Below, piece by piece: positions 17,773 to 25,096 of a stretch of DNA of 64,000 nt. A model generated the notes under the pieces. It did no database searches and was not told where the DNA came from. It saw only the letters and a program-made list of their open reading frames with translations. The stretch is taken from positions 434,001 through 498,000 of the forward strand of contig NZ_WJYA01000004.1 in the NCBI RefSeq assembly GCF_009709615.1, read 5' to 3'. Within the stretch, counting starts at the first letter, position 1. Each line of letters opens with the position of its first letter. Position numbers and translations under genes: made by a program. The DNA is from Winogradskyella ouciana. Its GTDB lineage: Bacteria; Bacteroidota; Bacteroidia; Flavobacteriales; Flavobacteriaceae.

Positions 17773-20274
17773 ATGAAACACATATATCACATACACGGAA
17801 TGACTTGCAACGGTTGTCGCAGTCACGTTGAAGAAACGCTCTCTAAAATAGAAGGTGTTTCAAAAGCAATGGTCGATTTAGAAAAGGCAGAAGCTATCAT
17901 AGAAATGGAATCGCATATTCCTCTAGAAAAGTTTCAAGAAGCCTTAAAAAAGGATGGTGATAGATACAGTATTCATAAACAAGGTGAACAGCATCAACAT
18001 TCAAAAGATAAAAAGAAAGAGCAACCCAAAGGAAAAGGCACAGGCACATTTTATTGTCCTATGCATTGCGAAGACGATAAAACTTATGATGAACCAGGCG
18101 ATTGTCCTGTTTGCGGAATGGATTTGGTGGAAGAACAAAATCTATTCACGACTTCAGCAGAACAATGGACGTGTCCTATGCATCCAGAAATTGTCAAAGA
18201 CGAAGCAGGTTCGTGTCCTATTTGTGGGATGGATTTAGTGCCAATGGAAGCAGATAGTTCAGCAGAAGAAAAAACGTATAAAAAGCTATTAAAGAAATTT
18301 TGGATTGCTACAGCATTTACCTTGCCCATTTTCTTAATCGCTATGAGCGAAATGCTTAATAACAATCCATTGTATAATATTATGGAACAGAAAAATTGGA
18401 ACTGGATTCAGTTTGTTTTATCCATTCCAGTTGTCTTTTACGCTACGTGGATGTTCTTTGAGCGTGCTTATAGAAGCATAAAAACGTGGAATCTCAATAT
18501 GTTTACACTCATTGGAATCGGTGCAGGTGTGGCTTGGTTATTTAGTGTATTTGGGATGTTGTTTCCAGATGTATTTCCTGAACAATTTAAAACTGAATCA
18601 GGCGCAGTTCACGTCTATTTTGAAGCAGCAACTGTGATTTTAACGTTAGTGCTTTTAGGTCAATTGTTAGAAGCTCGTGCACATAGTAAAACCAATTCGG
18701 CAGTAAAAGAACTGTTGAAATTAGCACCTAATAAAGCCATAAAAATAGTAGATGGTGAAGAAGTTGAAGTCAGTATTGACGAGATAGAACTTAATGATAT
18801 TCTAAAAGTGAAACCAGGAGATAAAATTCCTGTGGATGGTGTGATAACTGAAGGCGAAACAACTATTGACGAATCTATGATTACAGGAGAACCTATTCCT
18901 GTAAACAAATCTCAAGAAGATAAAGTCAGTAGCGGAACAATAAATGGCAATCAATCCTTTTTAATGAAAGCTGAAAAGGTAGGTAGTGACACTTTATTAT
19001 CACAAATCATTCATATGGTGAATGATGCCAGTAGAAGTCGTGCACCTATTCAAAATTTAGCGGATAGAGTTTCGGGTTACTTCGTGCCAGTTGTAGTAAT
19101 CATTTCGATAATCACATTTATAGTATGGTCTATTTGGGGACCAGAACCAGTTTATGTGTATGCGTTTGTGAATGCAATTGCAGTACTAATCATTGCGTGT
19201 CCTTGTGCTTTAGGTTTAGCAACACCAATGTCTGTAATGGTTGGTGTAGGTAAAGGTGCTCAAAATGGTGTATTGATTAAAAATGCTGAAGCTCTTGAAA
19301 AAATGGATAAGGTGAATACGCTTATCGTTGATAAAACAGGCACAATTACCGAAGGAAAACCAACAGTTGAAACCGTTGGTGCTTTTAATGAGGCTTTAAG
19401 CGAAAAAGAAGTGTTACAATACATCGTTTCATTAAATACCAATAGCGAACATCCTTTAGCAGAAGCAACTGTTAAATATGGCAAAGAACACAACGCAGAA
19501 ATTTTAAAGTCCGAAGATTTTAGTGCAGTTACAGGAAAAGGTGTTGAAGCTAAAATTGATGGAAAAAATGTAGCATTAGGTAATCCTAAAATGATGGAAT
19601 ATGCTAAAGCGGATATTACTTCTAAAATGAAAGACGAAGCTAAATCTTACCAAGAACAGGGTAAAACAGTTTCTTATTTGTCAATAGATGAAACCGTTGT
19701 TGGGTATGTAGTTATAGGCGATAAAATAAAAGAAACAAGTGCTAAAGCCATTAAAGCACTTCAAGATAAAGGGATTGATGTAATAATGCTGACAGGCGAT
19801 AATCACGATACCGCACAAGCAGTAGCATCAAAACTAAATCTTGCAGATTTTAAAGCCAGTATGTTACCAGAAGACAAACTCAAAGAAGTAGAGAAACTGC
19901 AAGAAAACGGAAAAGTAGTTGCTATGGCAGGTGATGGTATTAACGATGCACCAGCATTGGCTAAAAGCGATGTTGGTATTGCTATGGGAACAGGAACAGA
20001 CGTAGCAATTGAAAGCGCAATGATAACACTCGTAAAAGGCGATTTAAACGGAATTGTAAAAGCAAGAAATTTAAGCGATTCTGTAATGAGAAACATTAAG
20101 CAAAACCTATTTTTCGCACTTATCTATAACACATTAGGTGTGCCTATTGCAGCAGGTGTGTTGTTCCCATTCTTCGGAATATTACTCTCGCCAATGATAG
20201 CGGCTTTGGCTATGAGTTTTAGCTCTGTTTCTGTTATTGGAAATGCGCTACGATTAAGAACAACTAACGTATAA
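17773..20274 (+). CDS. copA: Copper-translocating P1B-type ATPase
   Basis: An 833-residue pump. An HMA domain with GMTCNGC is at residues 9-15. Two heavy-metal-binding zinc-ribbon-like motifs follow, YCPMHCED...CPVCGMDLV (about 94-122) and WTCPMHPE...CPICGMDLV (about 134-158). The catalytic core has CPC at about 475-477, the phosphorylated aspartate in DKTGT near 520, the SEHPLAEA motif, and GDGINDAP near 719. The last helix has MSFSS, the MxxSS signature of Cu(I)/Ag(I) ATPases. It exports Cu(I) from the cytoplasm to the periplasm, where CusABC and the oxidase act. It is full length, unlike the ATPase remnant at 7148. Confidence 0.95.
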   Translation: MKHIYHIHGMTCNGCRSHVEETLSKIEGVSKAMVDLEKAEAIIEMESHIPLEKFQEALKKDGDRYSIHKQGEQHQHSKDKKKEQPKGKGTGTFYCPMHCEDDKTYDEPGDCPVCGMDLVEEQNLFTTSAEQWTCPMHPEIVKDEAGSCPICGMDLVPMEADSSAEEKTYKKLLKKFWIATAFTLPIFLIAMSEMLNNNPLYNIMEQKNWNWIQFVLSIPVVFYATWMFFERAYRSIKTWNLNMFTLIGIGAGVAWLFSVFGMLFPDVFPEQFKTESGAVHVYFEAATVILTLVLLGQLLEARAHSKTNSAVKELLKLAPNKAIKIVDGEEVEVSIDEIELNDILKVKPGDKIPVDGVITEGETTIDESMITGEPIPVNKSQEDKVSSGTINGNQSFLMKAEKVGSDTLLSQIIHMVNDASRSRAPIQNLADRVSGYFVPVVVIISIITFIVWSIWGPEPVYVYAFVNAIAVLIIACPCALGLATPMSVMVGVGKGAQNGVLIKNAEALEKMDKVNTLIVDKTGTITEGKPTVETVGAFNEALSEKEVLQYIVSLNTNSEHPLAEATVKYGKEHNAEILKSEDFSAVTGKGVEAKIDGKNVALGNPKMMEYAKADITSKMKDEAKSYQEQGKTVSYLSIDETVVGYVVIGDKIKETSAKAIKALQDKGIDVIMLTGDNHDTAQAVASKLNLADFKASMLPEDKLKEVEKLQENGKVVAMAGDGINDAPALAKSDVGIAMGTGTDVAIESAMITLVKGDLNGIVKARNLSDSVMRNIKQNLFFALIYNTLGVPIAAGVLFPFFGILLSPMIAALAMSFSSVSVIGNALRLRTTNV

Positions 20275-20291
20275 CTATAAATATAAAACTA

Positions 20292-20879
20292 ATGAAAAAT
20301 CTAACCCTATTACTTGTAATAATGCTTACCATAGTGAGCTGTAAAGACGAAAAATCAAGTTCAGAAGAGCAAAAACACAATCATAGTGCTGAAACCGAAA
20401 AAGTTGAGCAATCCAAGAAAAAACCTTTAAGTCCGCATACCGAAACAATGGCAATGATTGGAGATGCACATATTCATATTGATTATTCATCACCAGGAGT
20501 AAGGAATAGAATCATCTTTGGTGGTTTGGTTGGTTATGACCAAGTATGGCAAGCAGGAGCGCATATGGCTACTTGGGTAGAAACGAATAAAGATTTAATC
20601 ATAAATGGAGAAACGCTTCCTAAAGGGAAATATGGCTTTTTTACAATTCCATCAAAAGGCGACTGGACTGTGATGATTAATAAAAACTGGGAGCAACACG
20701 GTAAAGATGAGTATGACGAAAAAGATGATGTTATTCGATTTAAAATTACACCAACATTATCAGAGGAAATCACAGAACATTTAGAATATAAGGTCAACAA
20801 AATAGATGATAAAAGTGGAACTATTTCGATGGCTTGGGAAAAAGTTAAACTCGAGTTTCCTTTTGCAATTAAAAATTAG
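20292..20879 (+). CDS. DUF2911 lipoprotein
   Basis: A 195-residue lipoprotein with lipobox IVSC near residue 17, a short His-rich linker (KHNHSAE), and a DUF2911 domain recognised by IDYSSPGVRNRIIFGGLV and by GYDQVWQAGAHMATWVETNKDL. The domain appears to be a beta-sandwich of unknown function common in Bacteroidetes. The family is also found outside metal clusters, so its link to copper rests on its place in this operon, 18 bases after copA and 4 bases before the PepSY gene. Confidence 0.83.
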   Translation: MKNLTLLLVIMLTIVSCKDEKSSSEEQKHNHSAETEKVEQSKKKPLSPHTETMAMIGDAHIHIDYSSPGVRNRIIFGGLVGYDQVWQAGAHMATWVETNKDLIINGETLPKGKYGFFTIPSKGDWTVMINKNWEQHGKDEYDEKDDVIRFKITPTLSEEITEHLEYKVNKIDDKSGTISMAWEKVKLEFPFAIKN

Positions 20880-20882
20880 AAA

Positions 20883-21599
20883 ATGGTAAACAGGCATACA
20901 GCTTTAAAAATTAGAAAAACCCACAGGTATTTGGGTCTCTTTTTAGGGATTCAATTCCTGTTTTGGACTATTAGTGGTTTATACTTTAGTTGGACAAACA
21001 TCGACGAAATACACGGAGACCAATTTAAAAACTTGGACTATCAACCCAAAGCATTTAATAGTTTAATAAGTCCTTCAGAAATGGATGTTCCAGATGGTAT
21101 AAAGACTATTGAATTAAGAGATATTGATAATGCACCGTACTATTGGATAAATAAAGAGCAATTGTACAATGCTTTAGATGGAATGCCAAAAAGTAGTATT
21201 ACGCAGGATGAGGCACTCTATATTGCCAAAAACCATATGAAGAGTGGTTTAGAGGTAGAATCTGTTGAGCAAATTACTGAAACTGGAAAACACCACGAGT
21301 ATCGAGAAAAACTACTACCTGCTTATGTTATCTCATATAAAACAGATGAAGCACTAAAAGCATACGTTTCTGTAAGCGACGGAAAATTTCAAACCGTAAG
21401 ACATCGTTCTTGGCGTTGGTTTGATTTTTTATGGATGACGCATACGATGGATTATGAAGGCAGAGACAATTTTAATACCCTTGTTTTGAGAGCATTTTCA
21501 CTATTAGGGTTAATAACCGTATTAAGCGGTTTTTTATTGTGGTTTACCTCTTCACCTTCAATTAGAAAAATATTTAAAAACAGAAAAAGTAAAGTTTAA
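20883..21599 (+). CDS. PepSY-domain membrane protein
   Basis: A 238-residue protein with an N-terminal helix (about 14-33, LGLFLGIQFLFWTISGLYFSW), a periplasmic region containing a PepSY-like unit (ITQDEALYIAKNHM and a second strand set), and a C-terminal helix (about 200-220) after the conserved WMTHTMDYEGRDNFN. The pattern is that of shortened PepSY-associated membrane proteins that may have oxidoreductase or iron-handling roles. No cofactor site can be asserted. Copper linkage is by context. Confidence 0.78.
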   Translation: MVNRHTALKIRKTHRYLGLFLGIQFLFWTISGLYFSWTNIDEIHGDQFKNLDYQPKAFNSLISPSEMDVPDGIKTIELRDIDNAPYYWINKEQLYNALDGMPKSSITQDEALYIAKNHMKSGLEVESVEQITETGKHHEYREKLLPAYVISYKTDEALKAYVSVSDGKFQTVRHRSWRWFDFLWMTHTMDYEGRDNFNTLVLRAFSLLGLITVLSGFLLWFTSSPSIRKIFKNRKSKV

Positions 21600-21616
21600 C
21601 TATAAAACCAAAGATT

Positions 21617-22108
21617 ATGAATTCAAATGAACACACAAACAACGACAAAGGAATGAGCAATTACACAAAGTTCTTTTTAATGCTAGGGTCATCATTTATA
21701 GCAATGTACATTACTATGTATCTCAATACCTATGAATTTGACCATGTCTGGTTTAGCTTAACCAGATTTTATATGGTTTGTCTGGGTATTTCGACTATGG
21801 CATTAATCATGTTTTTCTTTATGAAAAATATGTATAATGATAAAAAGAAAAATATAGGCATTGTAATAGGTAGCATTGTGCTCTTTCTTGGCGCATTGGG
21901 ACTGGTACGAGACCAAAAATCAACAGTTGGTGATGTATTATGGATGAAAGGAATGATACCACATCATTCTATTGCTATTTTAACCAGTGAACGCGCAGAT
22001 ATTAAAGATCCGGAAGTTAAAAAATTGGCAGAGGACATTATAAAAGCTCAAAAGAAGGAAATAGAAGAAATGAAAGCAATGATAAAACGATTAGAGAATG
22101 AAAAATAA
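21617..22108 (+). CDS. DUF305 membrane protein
   Basis: A 163-residue protein with three predicted membrane segments (about 18-36, 45-65 and 76-95) and a C-terminal soluble DUF305 helix pair. The family signature MIPHHSIAILTSERA is at about residues 114-128, followed by a charged helix (AQKKEIEEMKAMIKRL). The HH and Met residues suggest metal binding, and DUF305 proteins often accompany copper genes. Its 3' end overlaps the start of the cusB-like gene by 11 bases. Confidence 0.82.
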   Translation: MNSNEHTNNDKGMSNYTKFFLMLGSSFIAMYITMYLNTYEFDHVWFSLTRFYMVCLGISTMALIMFFFMKNMYNDKKKNIGIVIGSIVLFLGALGLVRDQKSTVGDVLWMKGMIPHHSIAILTSERADIKDPEVKKLAEDIIKAQKKEIEEMKAMIKRLENEK

Positions 22109-23876
22109 TAAAATAGTCATATACGCAGGTTTACTGGTAGTAGGCGTGGTATTGGGGTGGTTGCTTTTTGGTGGCTCATCAAATAAAGAAACAGACCATA
22201 ATCACAATGCGGTTGCAGAAACCAATCAAATGTGGACGTGTTCTATGCATCCACAGATTATGAAACCAGAACCAGGTGATTGTCCTATTTGTGGTATGGA
22301 TTTAATTCCTGCGGAAAGCGGAAGCGATGGCTTAATGGCAGACCAGTTCAAACTAACAGAAAATGCGATGGCATTAGCCAATATTCAAACAACCGTTGTG
22401 GGTAAAGGCAATGCAGAAGGCAATACCATAAAACTATCTGGTAAAATTGCTGAAAACGAAGAAGCCAATGCAGTACAAGTAAGTTATTTCGCTGGAAGAA
22501 TTGAGCGTTTGAATGTGAGTTTTACAGGCGAAGAAGTTCGTAAAGGTCAATTATTGGCAACCATTTATTCGCCAGAACTCTATGCAGCACAACAAGAATT
22601 AATTACAGCAGCATCTTTAAAAGAATCACAACCTGCTTTATATAAAGCAGTCCGTAATAAACTGAAATTATGGAAGCTCTCTGAAAATCAAATCAATCAG
22701 ATTGAAGAGACTGGAAAAGTAAAGGAAAACTTTCCTGTGTATGCAACTGTTTCAGGTACTGTTACAGAAAAACTGGTAGAGCAAGGGGATTATATCAAAC
22801 AAGGTCAACCCTTATTGAAAATAGCCAATCTCAACACCGTTTGGGGAAATTTTGATGTGTTTGAACATCAAATTGACCAATTTAAAAAAGGACAGGAAGT
22901 ATTAGTAACAACCAATGCCTTTCCTAACGAGGAATTTAAAGGTAAAGTCGATTTTATAGACCCAGTATTAAATACAAAAACAAGAACGGTAACCTTGCGT
23001 GTGGTGCTAAATAATAGAGACGATGTATTTAAACCAGGAATGTTTGTAACAGCAACTATTGAACGTAGTACTGCGAACAATGACGAAGTTATAACAATTT
23101 CTGCTTCTGCTGTGTTATGGACAGGTGAACGCTCTGTGGTGTATTTAAAAACAAATCCAAACCAACCCGTTTTTGAAATGCGCGAAATTAAATTAGGCAA
23201 TCAAATGGGTAACCAATATGAAGTTTTAGAAGGCTTGTTTACTGGTAATGAAATTGTAACTAACGGAACATTTACGGTTGATGCAGCAGCACAATTACAA
23301 GGCAAAAAGTCTATGATGAATAAAGATGGTGGTAAAGTAATGACTGGACACGAAGGTCATTTAGGAATGGATTATAATACATCTAATACCGAAAGTGTCA
23401 ACACCAATATGAATGAACGAATGGAAGTATCAGCGGAATTTCATGAACAGTTAAAAGTTGTATACAATGTGTATATCAATTTAAAAGATGCTTTGGTTAA
23501 AGAAGATTCAAAAAATGCATCAAAAAGCGCATCAAATTTATTAAACAATTTAAGTAAAGTTGACATGAAGTTATTGACGAATAAAAAAGCTCACAATCAA
23601 TGGATGTCATTAGAAGGCGACATAAAATCTGCAGCTGCTTCTATTTCTGAAACGTCCAATATAGAAGCACAAAGAGACCATTTTAAGCGGTTATCATCAC
23701 GTTTAATCAATGCTGTACAATTATATGGAATCAATGAAAAAGTCTATGTAGAATTTTGTCCAATGGCAGATAACAACAAGGGTGCGTATTGGTTGAGCAA
23801 AGAAGAAAAAGTAATCAATCCATACTTTGGTGACGCCATGCTAACCTGCGGAGAAGTAAAACAAGTCATAGAATAA
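22098..23876 (+). CDS. cusB: CusB-like RND periplasmic adaptor with metal-binding and DUF3347 domains
   Basis: A 592-residue membrane-fusion protein. After an N-terminal anchor it has a heavy-metal-binding motif WTCSMHPQ...CPICGMDLI (about 46-72), almost the same as those of the neighbouring CopA. The barrel-sandwich and beta-barrel adaptor core follows (about 110-400; EEVRKGQLLATIYSPELYAAQQEL, then YATVSGTVTEKLVEQGDYI). The C-terminal 145 residues are a DUF3347 domain ending with FCPMA, WLS, NPYFG and LTCGEV. It would link CusA to TolC and hand over Cu(I)/Ag(I). Note that it is about 10 kb from cusA though in the same direction. Confidence 0.92.
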   Translation: MKNNKIVIYAGLLVVGVVLGWLLFGGSSNKETDHNHNAVAETNQMWTCSMHPQIMKPEPGDCPICGMDLIPAESGSDGLMADQFKLTENAMALANIQTTVVGKGNAEGNTIKLSGKIAENEEANAVQVSYFAGRIERLNVSFTGEEVRKGQLLATIYSPELYAAQQELITAASLKESQPALYKAVRNKLKLWKLSENQINQIEETGKVKENFPVYATVSGTVTEKLVEQGDYIKQGQPLLKIANLNTVWGNFDVFEHQIDQFKKGQEVLVTTNAFPNEEFKGKVDFIDPVLNTKTRTVTLRVVLNNRDDVFKPGMFVTATIERSTANNDEVITISASAVLWTGERSVVYLKTNPNQPVFEMREIKLGNQMGNQYEVLEGLFTGNEIVTNGTFTVDAAAQLQGKKSMMNKDGGKVMTGHEGHLGMDYNTSNTESVNTNMNERMEVSAEFHEQLKVVYNVYINLKDALVKEDSKNASKSASNLLNNLSKVDMKLLTNKKAHNQWMSLEGDIKSAAASISETSNIEAQRDHFKRLSSRLINAVQLYGINEKVYVEFCPMADNNKGAYWLSKEEKVINPYFGDAMLTCGEVKQVIE

Positions 23877-23908
23877 TAAAACAAGTAATAACAATTAAAT
23901 TTAAGAAA

Positions 23909-24349
23909 ATGAAGAAAGTAATTTTAAGTATCGCTGTAATCGCAGCATTAGGTGTAACAAGTTGTAAAAACGAAACCAAAAAAGAAACTGAAACCACAAC
24001 TACTGAAATGTCTGAAGTTATGGCAATGACAGACCTGTCTTTTGGTGTAAGAGGTAATTGTGGTATGTGTAAAAGCACTATCGAAAAGGCAGCTAATGGT
24101 GTTGAAGGTGTGGCAAGCGCCAATTGGGACGTTGATAAAAAGAAAATTGATGTCACGTTTGATGATACCAAAACTGATGCTATGGCAATTCATAAAGCAA
24201 TTGCAGCTTCAGGTTACGATACAGAAAAAGTTGCAGGTGATGAAGAAGCGTATGAAGGATTACCAGGGTGTTGTAAATACGATCACGATATGATGATGAA
24301 TCAATCTGGCGAAACAAAAAGTGATGACCATTCAGATCACGATCATTAG
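23909..24349 (+). CDS. HMA-domain metallochaperone lipoprotein
   Basis: A 146-residue lipoprotein with lipobox VTSC near residue 18. A heavy-metal-associated domain follows, whose loop reads GNCGMCKSTIEKA (CxxC at about 51-54), then WDVDKKKIDVTFDD and a helix. The tail has a CC pair (GLPGCCKYDHDMM) and ends in a His/Asp cluster (DDHSDHDH). It is probably a periplasmic Cu(I)-binding or delivery protein, last in the copper block and followed by a terminator. The N-terminus argues for periplasmic rather than cytoplasmic action. Confidence 0.86.
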   Translation: MKKVILSIAVIAALGVTSCKNETKKETETTTTEMSEVMAMTDLSFGVRGNCGMCKSTIEKAANGVEGVASANWDVDKKKIDVTFDDTKTDAMAIHKAIAASGYDTEKVAGDEEAYEGLPGCCKYDHDMMMNQSGETKSDDHSDHDH

Positions 24350-24421
24350 AAGTTTTGTTGTCTGTAATTTAGTTCTTATATAAACAAAAAAACTTTGTAA
24401 AACAAAGCCTTAGAGGGTTTG

Positions 24422-24448
24422 AAAAGTGGTGCCTCTGGTGCCGCTTTT
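24422..24448 (+). terminator. Terminator closing the copper block
   Basis: A 12-bp hairpin with three G-T wobbles (AAAAGTGGTGCC at 24422-24433, loop TCT, GGTGCCGCTTTT at 24437-24448), about 70 bases after the last gene of the block. Confidence 0.6.
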
Positions 24449-24490
24449 ACTATATGCTATGTTATTGTAATTTAATCTAAAGTATTACAC

Positions 24491-24521
24491 AAAAAAAACC
24501 AACCATGAATCTCATGGTTGG
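24491..24521 (-). terminator. Terminator of the minus-strand lipoprotein operon
   Basis: A perfect 10-bp hairpin (CCAACCATGA / TCATGGTTGG, loop ATC, 24499-24521). On the minus strand it is followed by a run of eight T. It lies about 60 bases beyond the stop of the 161-residue gene. Confidence 0.82.
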
Positions 24522-24583
24522 CCTGCTATTAATCAAACAATCTGGAGCTAAGGGACAAATTACTAACTTATTCCCATTTTTAA

Positions 24584-25069
24584 TTAGTTTCTCTCAAATG
24601 TCAACAGGTCTGTGCCACCATTGCCTCCGCTGATATCTATGAGTTCAATTCTTGTAGATGTGGTTGTTACTACATCCCAATCATCATTGAGGTCTTCAAA
24701 GTCATTGCTATCTGATACCGGGAAAAAGATGTTGAAATCTATATCGTCATCACTACTGCTATCATCACTACTATTACTATCATCTGTCACAGACCAAGTT
24801 CCTGTCATAGTGTTAGAGCCATTTGTTGCTACAAGTGATCCGTCAGCGTTGAAACTAAAGTTGTAACCGTTAAAATCCGAGGTTTCATTTTGCCCTGAAT
24901 CATTGAAGTTTGAGATTCTCCATGTTCCTGATTGCGCTGTGCCTTCTATTTCTGCTATTTGCTGGTTGTTGTTGTTTGAGCTTCCGTCGTCATCGTCACT
25001 AGAACACATGGATGACATTAGTGAAAAGCTTAGCATTATTAACAATCCGATATTACCTATTTTTTTCAT
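24584..25069 (-). CDS. Acidic lipoprotein with one lipocalin-like module
   Basis: A 161-residue lipoprotein with lipobox SSMC (about residue 22) followed by a DDDDG and Asn-rich linker. One module starts with SGTWRISNFNDSGQNETSDFNGY, contains FNADGSLVATNGSNTMTGTW, and ends with DLLTFERN. The module is homologous to those repeated in the gene immediately upstream (25097-27241), whose stop lies 27 bases before this start, so the two form an operon. A Ser/Asp-rich insert interrupts the module. The function is unknown; ligand or cation binding at the cell surface is a guess from the fold type and acidity. Confidence 0.72.
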   Translation of the reverse strand: MKKIGNIGLLIMLSFSLMSSMCSSDDDDGSSNNNNQQIAEIEGTAQSGTWRISNFNDSGQNETSDFNGYNFSFNADGSLVATNGSNTMTGTWSVTDDSNSSDDSSSDDDIDFNIFFPVSDSNDFEDLNDDWDVVTTTSTRIELIDISGGNGGTDLLTFERN

Positions 25070-25096
25070 GATTAATTATTTTAAAATGATTTAGAA

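Noticed and set aside
24060..24293. Second-frame plus-strand ORF inside the HMA lipoprotein gene
   Set aside because: Out of frame with the clear CxxC domain; composition is that of a shifted frame.
7100..24450. Integrative element or transposon carrying the copper block
   Set aside because: No integrase, transposase, relaxase, terminal repeats or tRNA attachment site seen at either edge; transfer remains possible but is not shown.
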